Assembly: GCA_042408195.1 (NCBI GenBank)
Contig: JBHOQL010000107.1
Coordinates: 1-64,000, forward strand
Origin: SpSt-600 sp042408195
Lineage (GTDB): Bacteria > Chloroflexota > Anaerolineae > SpSt-600
DNA length: 64,000 nucleotides
Reading direction: 5' to 3'
Program-made: the position numbers and the translations under genes
Notes under the pieces: model-generated
The model's input: the letters and a program-made list of their open reading frames with translations, nothing else
Told to the model about the DNA's origin: nothing
Database searches by the model: none
Part shown: piece after piece, positions 53,468 to 62,276 of the stretch
Layout of the letters: every line of letters begins with the position of its first letter
How positions within the stretch are numbered: position 1 is the stretch's first letter

Positions 53468-53872
53468 TTATCCCATATACCATACCCACTTGGGGCCGCG
53501 CATATCCCTTATGATGTCAGTAGTGGAAAGGACACCAATGGGCTCGCTTCCTTTCTCGGAATCAATGGTAACTATTACCCTGTGGATTTTATTTTCTAGC
53601 ATTATCTTGGCCGCATCTTCTACCGGGGTGTCTGGATGCACAGAAATAACGGGCGATTTCATAACGTCTTTGGCTTTATAACCAGATATGTCCTGGCCGT
53701 AAAGAGGGAGGAGGTCCATGTGAGAGATTATGCCCATTATATAGCCTTCGGGGTCGGTAACTACTATAGCATGGACATCGGTATCGGCTATGACCCGCAC
53801 CACTTCCTGAAGGGAGGTTTCCGGACCGCAAGAGATAACACCTTTGTGCATTATGTCCTTAACGACCTTCAC
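53468..53872 (-). CDS. Twin CBS-domain protein
   Basis: 134 residues, two CBS motifs (about 5-60 and 68-125: VKDIMHKGVISCGPETSLQEV and AKDVMKSPVISVHPDTPVEDA), forming one Bateman module that would bind adenosyl ligands and sense energy state. GTG start with AAGGAGGCAGG upstream. It lies just beyond the acsB hairpin, so it may be partly co-transcribed with the acetyl-CoA synthase gene. Confidence 0.9.
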   Translation of the reverse strand: MKVVKDIMHKGVISCGPETSLQEVVRVIADTDVHAIVVTDPEGYIMGIISHMDLLPLYGQDISGYKAKDVMKSPVISVHPDTPVEDAAKIMLENKIHRVIVTIDSEKGSEPIGVLSTTDIIRDMRGPKWVWYMG

Positions 53873-53905
53873 TTTCCTGCCTCCTTGCCTTAATGTTAAA
53901 ATAAC

Positions 53906-53943
53906 GGCGAGGCCGTTACCGTGGTGGAACGAACGGCCTCGCC
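53906..53943 (-). terminator. Hairpin after acsB
   Basis: GGCGAGGCCGTT and AACGGCCTCGCC form a perfect 12-bp stem with a 14-nt loop, 24 bases beyond the acsB stop, followed on the minus strand by GTTATTTTAAC. It probably terminates or strongly attenuates the acsB transcript before the CBS gene. Confidence 0.65.
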
Positions 53944-53967
53944 GATCACCTTCACCCGGTAGCCCCT

Positions 53968-56253
53968 TTAGAACAACGGCGGCATGCTGAGAGCTGGATG
54001 GCCTTTCTCCTCAAGGTAGGCTAAGAGCTCTTCCACTGTGGTGGCAACCCGCTCATCAGCAATCTTGTCCAGAAGGTCGGGGTCACCTTCTCGCTCGCAG
54101 ACCTTCTGAAGCTCCTCTTTCATAGTCTCCTTAAGGAAGCTGGACATCCACACAATGCGCTTGAAGCCGCCATCGGCCCGGATGAATTTCCTGGAGAGGA
54201 GGAAATACTTACCAATACCCATCACGCCCGGGGTTTGGAGGCCACCACCAGCCGTTCCTGCCAGGGTTGAGAAGGTCATTCCAGCTGGGGTCATGGACGG
54301 ATCCTCGCGGCTGACCACCATAAAGCCGTTGGCTTCAGGGATTATCATCATTATGCACTCAAAGCAGCCGCAGGCGGTCATCGGGTTCTCCATAATGGAA
54401 TACATGGCTACCTGGTCGACGGCCCCGCGGGAAGCCTGCTTTACGAACCGGTTAACTCCTTCAAAGTAACCTTTCCATTCGTCCAAGACCTTGCCTTTGG
54501 GAACCGGCTGGTTGGGGCCTGTGGGGTTGATCTGGTGAGAAGCCTTGCAGTCCAACCAGTTGTAGGCACCACACAGCCCTAAGCGCTCAGGGCTGATGAT
54601 GCAGACGTGGTTGGGAGCAAAGCTCTGGCAGAGGGTGCAGGAGTAGAATTCCTCCACGCTTTCGTCCGTCATCTCTTCCAGGCGGCGGTTGCGGAAGTTA
54701 TAAGCTTCACGTGCTTTCTGGAGCCACTCTTGCAGGAGACTCTTGTCAGTGATTATCTTGACCTGAACCTTGTCCACAATAGCGCCAAAATCGGAGTGGA
54801 AACGAGCGTGGAGGATCTTACCAAAATGCTCGAGCCTAAAGCCAGCCTGGGAAGCTTTCTTGGAAACTCGGATCCAGGCTATATCCCTCTGACCTATGTG
54901 CTGGATGCCGGAGGCACCGTTAATAAAGTAGTGGATCTGGCGCTCCAAGACGGGCTCAAAGTCCTTCTGCATCTTGCGCCCGGCGACTTCTACTATGATG
55001 CCCATGTCCATAGCTCCGCCTTCCGGCACCTCGTCAAAATCTGGTCCTATGACTTCAATCTTGCCATCCTCCACTTCCTCCATAGGCTTCATGTAGAGGT
55101 ACTCGAAGCAACGGGAGTCCTTGCCACCAAACTCCACCCTCATGTCCTGGCGGCGGACTCTCTCCCCCTCAAAAGCGGAACCGTAAGGAACCGGAATGTC
55201 AATGCGGGTTATCTTTACCTTGACTCCGCGCACCTCAATGCACTTTTCTACAAGCCTCTTGACCCTCTCTATATCGTCTTTGCCCTCAATATCGTCAAAT
55301 GGCATAGAGATAACGTGTTCATACTGGGTTACGCCGGTGGGGAGGATCTGCGGAATAATGGTATCGGCAATGACTGGGAAACCATAGTTAATGGCACCGG
55401 CGGCGGTTGCGTACTTGAGGTCATCCACTTCACCGAGAGCCAGGACGAAAGCAAAAACCCTGTACTTGTTGTAGAGAAGGATTTCCTTAGCCTGGCCGGG
55501 CTTGAGGCCGCCGAAGCTCAGGGCAGAGCGGGTAGCAAAACCAAGGGCGTAAATAGCCGAGATGGTATCAGTTCCGAAGGGGACGATATAAGTATCGTAG
55601 CCCATCTCCACCCCTTCTTCCATGAGCTGATGGATTATAGAGCGCCCGTTCACATTGCCGGCAAGGAGGACAAGGATGTTGCGCTGCTGGAGCTCACGGA
55701 CAAGTTGGACTGCTACCTCGTTGGATTTGGCACAGCCGACAATGGCCGCAAAGCCCGGCATTCGTCCGTCTACCAACTGAATGCCCCACGCTCGCATCTG
55801 AGAGTCATCAATGGGGCCATTGAGGCGGGTTCCTTCCTCGCCTTTCATAAAATCAGGGGCGGTGAAGCTGGCAGAAGGAACGTAATAACCTCCCCAGGTT
55901 ATCTTTTCGGGCTCAAGGCCGTAGGCGAAGCGGATGCCTTCAATGGCCTCTTCGGCCAGTAGGGTAGCGATTCCGCAGTCCAAGGCCTCCCCCAGATAAG
56001 GAAGCCAGTGCTTCTCTTCGGGAATAGGGTGCAATAGATTCTTGGCTATGTTCAGAACCTGTTCCAGGTCCTTAAGTTTTGTGACCGGGATGCCGGTAAG
56101 GCCGTAAATGACTGGAAGGTAATATGCAGTGTTAGGGAAAGCCACCTTGGCCTCCGGGCCAAGCTCTTGAAGGGCCTTTTGGAGCATCTTCTCGGCTTCG
56201 TTGACAATGTAGTTGGCGCCTCTTATCGCACGGGTGGCAATATATCTGGACAT
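53968..56253 (-). CDS. acsB: CO-methylating acetyl-CoA synthase, catalytic subunit
   Basis: 761 residues. Makes acetyl-CoA from CO, a methyl group on the corrinoid protein and CoA. A-cluster ligands: SCTLCQSFAPNHVC, RLGLCGAYNW and the CGC tripeptide in MTACGCFEC, which carry the [4Fe-4S] cube and the two nickel sites. The N-terminal part that contacts CODH and forms the CO channel is present, so it is a full bacterial-type AcsB. AAGGAGGTAGAGG precedes the ATG. A 47-codon ORF ends just before it. CODH lies 0.75 kb upstream in the same direction. Confidence 0.97.
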   Translation of the reverse strand: MSRYIATRAIRGANYIVNEAEKMLQKALQELGPEAKVAFPNTAYYLPVIYGLTGIPVTKLKDLEQVLNIAKNLLHPIPEEKHWLPYLGEALDCGIATLLAEEAIEGIRFAYGLEPEKITWGGYYVPSASFTAPDFMKGEEGTRLNGPIDDSQMRAWGIQLVDGRMPGFAAIVGCAKSNEVAVQLVRELQQRNILVLLAGNVNGRSIIHQLMEEGVEMGYDTYIVPFGTDTISAIYALGFATRSALSFGGLKPGQAKEILLYNKYRVFAFVLALGEVDDLKYATAAGAINYGFPVIADTIIPQILPTGVTQYEHVISMPFDDIEGKDDIERVKRLVEKCIEVRGVKVKITRIDIPVPYGSAFEGERVRRQDMRVEFGGKDSRCFEYLYMKPMEEVEDGKIEVIGPDFDEVPEGGAMDMGIIVEVAGRKMQKDFEPVLERQIHYFINGASGIQHIGQRDIAWIRVSKKASQAGFRLEHFGKILHARFHSDFGAIVDKVQVKIITDKSLLQEWLQKAREAYNFRNRRLEEMTDESVEEFYSCTLCQSFAPNHVCIISPERLGLCGAYNWLDCKASHQINPTGPNQPVPKGKVLDEWKGYFEGVNRFVKQASRGAVDQVAMYSIMENPMTACGCFECIMMIIPEANGFMVVSREDPSMTPAGMTFSTLAGTAGGGLQTPGVMGIGKYFLLSRKFIRADGGFKRIVWMSSFLKETMKEELQKVCEREGDPDLLDKIADERVATTVEELLAYLEEKGHPALSMPPLF

Positions 56254-56267
56254 AGCCTCTACCTCCT

Positions 56268-56411
56268 TCAGAAGGTTCTCTCAAAGAAATTCTCGGCCAG
56301 ATGCACACACTGGCACGCAGCCTCTAGAACTTTACACGCATATTCTTCTTCATTGTGAGGCCTGGAAACAAGCCCGTAGCTTGCTCCCCTTTTCAGTAGC
56401 CAATTGCGCAC
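56268..56411 (-). CDS. Candidate small protein upstream of acsB
   Basis: 47 codons from a GTG at 56411 to the TGA at 56268, immediately followed by the acsB ribosome site. The composition is protein-like: a charged NEEEYACKVLEAACQC helix with three cysteines, then VHLAENFFERTF. The frame stays open some distance upstream of the GTG, so the start is uncertain; AAGGAGC lies 9 bases upstream. It is not a recognised family. It could also be a chance frame, but its position would couple it to acsB translation. Confidence 0.38.
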   Translation of the reverse strand: MRNWLLKRGASYGLVSRPHNEEEYACKVLEAACQCVHLAENFFERTF

Positions 56412-56483
56412 TGAACACGCTCCTTGCCTACCCCCTGTGCCGGAAACTAGTTTAAGCCCACTCCAGGTAACGCCAAGCTAATT

Positions 56484-56999
56484 TCAACCGGAAGTCAGCA
56501 TCTTCTCCGAAAAGCATCCCTTGAACCCTTCCCGGGTCAGGGACCAGCCGGGTTTGGATGGTAGTCCTTCCCACCACCAATAAAGGATACCCAGCGAATC
56601 TCTTCGGCGGACAAGCTTGGCCTCTTTTATGAACTGTCGTACCTCTTTAAGACGAGTTTCCAGAAAGCCCTCTAGGTCAGAAATTATAACAGTATGTTGG
56701 GAAAGGTCAAGATGCAGAGATGTTACATCGGAATTGAATTCTTCAACTGTGCGGGCCAGGATAGAAATCCTACCCTGGCCCGCCCTGTCCACTATCGGTT
56801 TATAGCCTACCTTTCCCCGCTCAATGGGATTGAGCGGCAATTCTCTGGTTATAAGGAGCAGGTCAATATCGCTTTCTTCCCTCGCTTTTCCCTTAGCCCA
56901 GGAACCGAAGAACGCTAATGCCATTGGGTTGTCTTCCAACCCTTCTTTCATCCTCTGGGTAAGCTCTACAGCGAGCTCATCGAAATTGACCTGCTCCAT
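56484..56999 (-). CDS. Nucleotidyltransferase-domain protein (MNT type)
   Basis: 171 residues. The minimal nucleotidyltransferase motif is GSWAKGKAREESDIDLLL (about 32-49), with the two metal-binding aspartates in SDIDL. The C-terminal 50 residues are an extra basic, Trp-rich part. MNT proteins usually pair with a HEPN protein; none is visible here. The ATG is 10 bases after the CODH stop, so it lies in the CODH transcript. Its role there is unknown; a stray insertion or a regulatory AMPylating enzyme are both possible. Confidence 0.8.
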   Translation of the reverse strand: MEQVNFDELAVELTQRMKEGLEDNPMALAFFGSWAKGKAREESDIDLLLITRELPLNPIERGKVGYKPIVDRAGQGRISILARTVEEFNSDVTSLHLDLSQHTVIISDLEGFLETRLKEVRQFIKEAKLVRRRDSLGILYWWWEGLPSKPGWSLTREGFKGCFSEKMLTSG

Positions 57000-57009
57000 G
57001 CTTCCGCCT

Positions 57010-58998
57010 TTATGCCTCCGCTAAGCTTTTGGCGCTGTAGAGGCTCACTTCCCTGCCCTCTTCCAGGGCCTTCAGGAACTGCAGCATCACACGGTCGCCG
57101 CTCTTCCCAAACTTGGCGGGATTGTATTCCTCCAGGCCAAGGGCAGCCCGCTTCTTGTCAATATGCTCAAGGGCTCGACGAACGATCTCTTCGGGGTCCT
57201 CTACGAACTCAAGTTTGCCCCCTACCGTCTTTTCCCAGCCCTCGCTCATTATGCGCTGGACTTCCGCACTGGCTTTAATGGGTGAGCCGACGCCAAACAT
57301 GACGTATACACCCGAAGCAGCGAAGTAGGTCCCAATAGCGAGAGCCTTTTCGCTCATCCACTCAGGAGCAATGCCCACTGCCGGGAGATCGGCTATGTCC
57401 TCACCCAGGCCACCCTCAGTGGCCATTTGACTAGCTACAGTGAGGATGCGAGAGTTATCCACACAGGCACCCATGTGCAGCACAGGCGGAATACCTACAG
57501 CTTCACAGATCTCTCGCAAGCCAGGACCAACTTCTTCCATCGTTTCCGGGAGCAACAGCCCATATTTAGCGGAGGCAATGGCTCCGCACCCAGTTTGAAC
57601 CACAAGCACATCGTTTTTGATAAGCTCTTTAACAATGTATTCGTGGGCGGCGTCCTGAGTGCAGTGTGGGTTATTGCAACCCACTACTCCAGCCACGCCC
57701 CGGATGCGTCCGTGGATAATGGCATCGTTGAGGGGGCGGAAGGAACCACGGTAGTAACCACCGAGGGCGTAAGTTATGTATTCGTGCGAGAAACCAGCCA
57801 CCACCTCGGAAACTTGCTTAGGTATGCGAACTTTGCCCCGGTTGGGGAAGTTATCAATGGCCATCCTAACAATTTGCTTGGCGATTTCCAGGGCGCGGCT
57901 CTCATCGAATTCTACATGAAGGGCGCCCTTGACTTTTACCTTGGGGGAAGTGGTGATAAGCTTGGTATGGAACCGTTCGGCCAGTGGGGCGAGGGCCTCC
58001 ATTATGCATTGAATATCCACAGCCATCAAATCAACGGCACCAGTTAGAATAGCCAACTCTTGGTGCAAGAAGTTACCAACAGTCGGAATACCCTGGCGCA
58101 TAAGGGTTTCATTGGCAGTGCAGCAGATTCCGGCCAGATTTATCCCTTTGGCCCCCTTGGACCTGGCATACTCAATAAGTTCGGGGTCATTGACTGCTAG
58201 GACCATCATTTCGGAGAAGAGAGGTTCATGGCCATGGACTACGATGTTAACTTCGTCCTCCTTAAGAGCTCCCAGGTTAGCCCTGGTCTTGAGAGGAGCT
58301 GGGGAACCGAAGAGGATATCGGTGATATCAGTGGACAACATGGAACCACCCCACCCATCAGCCAGGGCGCAACGCATGGCTCCCAAAAGCAAGTGCTCGG
58401 GGTCCTGGTCGTTTCCCATGACGGTTCGGTGCATTAGTTCCACCACTTCCCGGTCAATACCCCGGGGAGCTATCTCGTATTTTCGCCATATCTCCTGACG
58501 GCGCAGAGGAGCTCGTTTAAGATAGGTAAGCTCTCCCTTTTGCTGGCCAAATTCAGCCAGAACTTTTAGGGCTAAATCTCTGGCTATTTCCCTTTCATTC
58601 CGATCCTTGTAGGGCACGCCAAAAATGTCGGCTATCTCCAACAGCTTCTGCAAGTCCCTTATGCGGTAATCAGGGGCCTCACCTTCAGCCGCAGCCAAAA
58701 GGGTAAGGGCCATATCGCGTCCATGGTCACTGTGAGCAGCCGAGCCAGCAGCGATGGCTCTTGCCAGGTTGCGGGCTACTACTGTATCAAGGGTCGCACC
58801 GCAAATCCCGCGGGTGATCTTGCCCACCAGACGGCAAGGACCCATAAAGCAATGCTTACAGCACGCCCCGTCCCGCCCTATTGGGCAGGGTTTAATTTCT
58901 TCTACTCTGGAGAATACTGTTTCATAGCCTTCCTCTTCCGCAATCTTCAGCATTTCCAGAGCAGCTGGGTCTATGCTCTTATATCCGTTCCCTCCCAT
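57010..58998 (-). CDS. cooS: Anaerobic Ni-Fe carbon monoxide dehydrogenase
   Basis: 662 residues. Interconverts CO2 and CO. The cysteine series Cys38, 46, 47, 50, 55 and 66 forms the bridging D and B clusters. C-cluster ligands are visible in VHGHEPLFSEM (His), GICCTANE, IQCIMEA, VGCNNPHC, VQTGCGAI and MGACVDNSR. Length and order match monofunctional CooS/AcsA. With acsB downstream it most likely makes the CO used for acetyl-CoA synthesis. CAGGAGG precedes the ATG. Confidence 0.97.
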   Translation of the reverse strand: MGGNGYKSIDPAALEMLKIAEEEGYETVFSRVEEIKPCPIGRDGACCKHCFMGPCRLVGKITRGICGATLDTVVARNLARAIAAGSAAHSDHGRDMALTLLAAAEGEAPDYRIRDLQKLLEIADIFGVPYKDRNEREIARDLALKVLAEFGQQKGELTYLKRAPLRRQEIWRKYEIAPRGIDREVVELMHRTVMGNDQDPEHLLLGAMRCALADGWGGSMLSTDITDILFGSPAPLKTRANLGALKEDEVNIVVHGHEPLFSEMMVLAVNDPELIEYARSKGAKGINLAGICCTANETLMRQGIPTVGNFLHQELAILTGAVDLMAVDIQCIMEALAPLAERFHTKLITTSPKVKVKGALHVEFDESRALEIAKQIVRMAIDNFPNRGKVRIPKQVSEVVAGFSHEYITYALGGYYRGSFRPLNDAIIHGRIRGVAGVVGCNNPHCTQDAAHEYIVKELIKNDVLVVQTGCGAIASAKYGLLLPETMEEVGPGLREICEAVGIPPVLHMGACVDNSRILTVASQMATEGGLGEDIADLPAVGIAPEWMSEKALAIGTYFAASGVYVMFGVGSPIKASAEVQRIMSEGWEKTVGGKLEFVEDPEEIVRRALEHIDKKRAALGLEEYNPAKFGKSGDRVMLQFLKALEEGREVSLYSAKSLAEA

Positions 58999-59095
58999 AG
59001 TCTTTTCCTCCTGAAGAAATTTTAATACCTACGGGAGGCCCTTACTTCCCTTCAGGGAAGCCGCTTTCTCCACTCCCGTGGTCCAGAATAGCTAA

Positions 59096-59428
59096 TTAAT
59101 ACTTCCTGAAGTCACCTGCCATCTCAATGTCGCGTCGGTCAGTCCAGGTAATGCGCTTTATCACTTTGAACCAGGGCGAATTGTCATCAATATGGCGCGG
59201 AGGGCGTGGGATTTCAGGCTCTTTTCCAGGTTCATATCCGGCTTCCTTGAGCTTCGATTCTAGAACTGTGGGGTCGAGCTTAGAACTGTCGTAGGAAACG
59301 ACAACCTTTTTCAACATAGAGCTGGCATATACATCCTTAACCCCGTCCAGGCTGAGGAGCACTTCTCTAACCTTTTTTACATGATGGTCCGCATACATTG
59401 AGGGCAGGTCAATTGTTACCTTTTCCAT
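59096..59428 (-). CDS. HMA-like fold protein without the CxxC metal motif
   Basis: 110 residues. Residues 1-70 follow the beta-alpha-beta pattern of heavy-metal-associated domains (VTIDLPSMYADHHVKKVREVL, then GVKDVYASSMLKKVVVSYD and LKEAGYEPG), but the metal motif MxCxxC is replaced by MYADHH, with His15 and His16 as possible ligands. A 40-residue tail ends in DRRDIEMAGDFRKY. It has its own consensus promoter and precedes the CODH gene by 97 bases. It could be a nickel or other metallochaperone for CODH/ACS using histidines, or a structural partner. Function not known to me. Confidence 0.72.
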   Translation of the reverse strand: MEKVTIDLPSMYADHHVKKVREVLLSLDGVKDVYASSMLKKVVVSYDSSKLDPTVLESKLKEAGYEPGKEPEIPRPPRHIDDNSPWFKVIKRITWTDRRDIEMAGDFRKY

Positions 59429-59450
59429 AGCCTTTACCTCCCTGGAATAA

Positions 59451-59479
59451 ATTATACCATTTTAATCCGTTTTATGCAA
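59451..59479 (-). promoter_or_regulatory. Promoter of the HMA-like/CODH operon
   Basis: Minus strand TTGCAT (59479-59474), 17-base spacer, perfect TATAAT (59456-59451), about 23 bases before the HMA-like start. The CODH, nucleotidyltransferase and possibly acsB genes would follow on the same transcript. Confidence 0.78.
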
Positions 59480-59488
59480 GTTCAATCA

Positions 59489-59518
59489 GGGGGAGGCAGG
59501 GGTGCCCCCACCTCCCCC
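59489..59518 (-). terminator. G/C hairpin between fhs and the HMA-like gene
   Basis: GGGGGAGG and CCTCCCCC pair, with a further GGGG/CCCC inner stem. It starts 9 bases beyond the fhs stop and just upstream of the next promoter. No T tract, so it may terminate weakly or insulate the two transcripts. Confidence 0.45.
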
Positions 59519-59526
59519 GTCCTTCT

Positions 59527-61308
59527 TTAGAACAGGCCTTTTATCTTCCCGGTCTCCAAGTCAATGTCCACATCCATGAAGGCCGGGCGGCTGGGGAGAC
59601 CGGGCATGGTGCGCATCTCGCCGCAGAGTGGATAGAGGAAACCAGCTCCCACCGAGGCCCTTATGTCACGGATGGGAAGCCGGAATCCCTTCGGTCGGCC
59701 TCTCAGGTTGGGGTCGTGGCTCAGGGAGTACTGGGTCTTGGCCATGCAGATGGGGAATTTATCGTAGCCAAGCTTGGTATAGAGGGCGATCTTGCGCTCG
59801 GCTTCCTGGCTGTAATCCACTCCATCGGCTCCGTAGACCTTAGTGGCGATGATTTCGATCTTGTCCTTGATGGGTATATCCAGCGGGTAGAGGAAACGGA
59901 ATTGGGAAGGTTTGTTGGCAGCAGCAATTACGGCTTCGGCGAGTTCGACTCCACCCTCGCCGCCCTTGGCCCAGACTTCGGAGATGCAAGCGGCTTCAGC
60001 ACCAAACTCTAGGGCCGCCTTCTTTATTAGCTCCAACTCAGCTTGGGTGTCAGTGGGGAAGCGGTTTATGGCCACGACTGCGGGGACGCCGAAGAGTTTC
60101 ACGATGTCAAGAGTGGCCTCCAGGTTGCTCAGCCCTTTCTCCACAAGCTCCAGGTTCTCCTCAGTGTAAGCGGGATCGAGAGGTCTTCCAGGCACAACCC
60201 TGGGACCACCGCCGTGCATCTTCAGAGCCCTGACGCTGACCACCACCACTACGCAATTGGGGATAAGGCCAGAAACGCGGCACTTGATGTTGAAGAACTT
60301 CTCCATGCCGCAGTCAGCGCCGAAGCCTGACTCGGTCACCACGTAGCCATCCTCGCCCACCAGTTTTAGGGCTATGTAATCGGCCACGATGGAAGAGTTG
60401 CCATGGGCGATGTTGGCGAAGGGCCCGGTGTGGACAAAGGCCGCATTGCCTTGCAGGGTTTGCATTAGGTTGGGCATCAGAGCATCCTTCAGGATTACCG
60501 TCATAGCTCCGGCGACCCCAAGATCTTCAGCCGTGACGGGGTTTCCCTTTTTATCCATGCCGATGACGATCCTGCCCAGGCGCTCTCTTAGGTCCTTGAG
60601 GCTCGTGGCGAGGGCAAGGATGGCCATGATCTCTGAAGCCACAGCGATGTCAAAGCTGGCCTCCCTGGGGCGACCATCCTCCTCCGTGCCCAGGCCGATA
60701 ATTATTTTGCGCAGAGCACGGTCGTTGACGTCAACTACTCGTGGCCAAGTGATGGTATAGGGGTCAATGTTCAGACGCCTGAGGCCTATCTTGGCCAGCT
60801 GTTCATCGGAGAGGCGGTCTTCGTGCATTATACGGGCGTCTATGGCCGCCGCCAGGAGGTTATGGGCTATGGATACAGCGTGGATATCACCAGTGAGGTG
60901 AAGGTTGAAATCCTCCATCGGAACAACCTGAGAATAGCCACCACCCGCCGCCCCTCCTTTAATGCTGAAGGTAGGCCCCATAGAAGGCTGGCGGATGCAA
61001 GTGAAAACTTTCTTGCCCAGATAATAGAGGGCTTGGCTAAGGCCTATAGTAGTTACGGTCTTGCCTTCGCCCAAGGGCGTGGGGTTTATGGCGGTAACGT
61101 CAATATACTTCCCGTTGGGCTTATCCTTAAAACGCTCAAGCACCTCTAAGTGGACCTTGGCCTTGTATTTACCGTACAGTTCGATGTCATCCTCGGTGAG
61201 CCCGTACTCTTCGGCGACCTCTATAATTGGGCGCAGCTTAGCGGACTGGGAAATCACAATATCAGGGGGTACTGGCTCAACGCGTTTGACTAAGAGTTCC
61301 CGTGCCAT
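59527..61308 (-). CDS. fhs: Formate-tetrahydrofolate ligase
   Basis: 593 residues. ATP-dependent formylation of tetrahydrofolate, the entry of formate into the methyl branch. P-loop TPLGEGKTVTTIGL near 72-85, then IKGGAAGGGYSQVVPMEDFNLH and VVATVRALKMHGG-like blocks (here VVVSVRALKMHGGG). It is about 35 residues longer than the common 556-560 form, mostly at the N-terminus. AAGGAGGAGGTAAAC precedes the ATG. Between the bioY and CODH blocks. Confidence 0.97.
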   Translation of the reverse strand: MARELLVKRVEPVPPDIVISQSAKLRPIIEVAEEYGLTEDDIELYGKYKAKVHLEVLERFKDKPNGKYIDVTAINPTPLGEGKTVTTIGLSQALYYLGKKVFTCIRQPSMGPTFSIKGGAAGGGYSQVVPMEDFNLHLTGDIHAVSIAHNLLAAAIDARIMHEDRLSDEQLAKIGLRRLNIDPYTITWPRVVDVNDRALRKIIIGLGTEEDGRPREASFDIAVASEIMAILALATSLKDLRERLGRIVIGMDKKGNPVTAEDLGVAGAMTVILKDALMPNLMQTLQGNAAFVHTGPFANIAHGNSSIVADYIALKLVGEDGYVVTESGFGADCGMEKFFNIKCRVSGLIPNCVVVVVSVRALKMHGGGPRVVPGRPLDPAYTEENLELVEKGLSNLEATLDIVKLFGVPAVVAINRFPTDTQAELELIKKAALEFGAEAACISEVWAKGGEGGVELAEAVIAAANKPSQFRFLYPLDIPIKDKIEIIATKVYGADGVDYSQEAERKIALYTKLGYDKFPICMAKTQYSLSHDPNLRGRPKGFRLPIRDIRASVGAGFLYPLCGEMRTMPGLPSRPAFMDVDIDLETGKIKGLF

Positions 61309-61514
61309 GTTTACCTCCTCCTTGGGATTTTAAGTTTAACCGTAGCTTATAAAGCCCTAACGGGTATGGTCTTACAAATGGATCTTGAACAGCTCCCACT
61401 CCGCCCTTTGTTACGCTTGCCAGCCTCCTTTTCTCCTTGCGCATAAGAGCCGATGTATCCGATGTACAGCGCTTTTCTCTTAATGTCCAGGAGCTAAAAG
61501 CCTGGTTGATTTCT

Positions 61515-61688
61515 TCAGCATTTGGCTATCTGAGCACGGATAAACTCAAGGATCGCTGGGTATAGTTTACAGTTGCTTGCTGAGCAGCAAAGCAAAGCCC
61601 ATTTATGCCAACCAACTTCTCTGGCTTTTTCCGCAAGGCCGAGCTCTCGCTCTACCCGTCTGAACCAGTCAGAGGCCCAGTTAGGCAT
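61515..61688 (-). CDS. Small Cys-containing protein overlapping bioY end
   Basis: 57 residues from an ATG inside the last codons of bioY (GGAGCAAGTCCG upstream). It begins MPNWASDWFRRVERELG and continues with KAREVGWHKW, LLCCSASNC and a final ILEFIRAQIAKC. The amphipathic helices, four cysteines and strong overlap suggest a real gene. No known family. From here to 61308 no other gene is seen. Confidence 0.5.
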   Translation of the reverse strand: MPNWASDWFRRVERELGLAEKAREVGWHKWALLCCSASNCKLYPAILEFIRAQIAKC

Positions 61689-62265
61689 CGGACTTGCTCC
61701 GCCAGATCAATTTCCACGCCGAAGGTAAAGCAAGTGTTGCTATTACAAGTTTCACCAGATCACCCGGGATGAAGGGGTAAAGTCCCGCCACCAACACTCT
61801 TTCCATTCCTATAAACCGGGCCAGCCATGGAAGCCCGAAGACATAAATGATGATGTTCCCGATAAGCATTGCCAAAAAGTTGCTCCAGAACTTCCTGTCC
61901 CAATGGCGCTCGGCCAACCAGCCAGTTACGAAAGCAGCGGCCACAAAGCCGAACAGGTAACCTCCGGTAGGCCCGAAGAGGCGGTAAAGGTTGCTTGTCC
62001 CTCCAGCGAAAACTGGAAGGCCAGCAGCACCTTCGAGCAAATAGAGGAGCAAGGATAAGGCTCCCCGTTTGCTGCCTAGCAAGGCCCCTACCATAAGTAC
62101 TGCCAAGGTCTGCCCCGTAATGGGAACCGGGGTGAAGGGAAGGGGTATAGCAATGCGAGCCGCCAGAGCTACAAAAGCACTACCTCCAAGGATAAGAGCT
62201 AAGTCGTAAAGAATCGCTATCTGCTTTCTGGCAATAGGAGGCCGCAGAGCTTCGGCTATGGTCAC
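61681..62265 (-). CDS. bioY: Biotin transporter BioY (S-component)
   Basis: 194 residues, six helices. The BioY signature is clear: RIAIPLPFTPVPITGQTLAVLM, LYLLEGAAGLPVF and GPTGGYLFGF. It takes up biotin, alone or with an ECF module; the ECF ATPase/T genes 10 kb away could serve it but are in another operon. GTG start with TAGGAGGC upstream. It sits 11 bases after folD, so biotin supply is linked to the folate-branch genes. Confidence 0.93.
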   Translation of the reverse strand: MTIAEALRPPIARKQIAILYDLALILGGSAFVALAARIAIPLPFTPVPITGQTLAVLMVGALLGSKRGALSLLLYLLEGAAGLPVFAGGTSNLYRLFGPTGGYLFGFVAAAFVTGWLAERHWDRKFWSNFLAMLIGNIIIYVFGLPWLARFIGMERVLVAGLYPFIPGDLVKLVIATLALPSAWKLIWRSKSDA

Positions 62266-62276
62266 TGGAGTGCCTC

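Noticed and set aside
54607..55962. 451-codon open frame on the strand opposite acsB
   Set aside because: acsB shows complete cluster motifs on the minus strand; the opposite frame is a codon-bias shadow.
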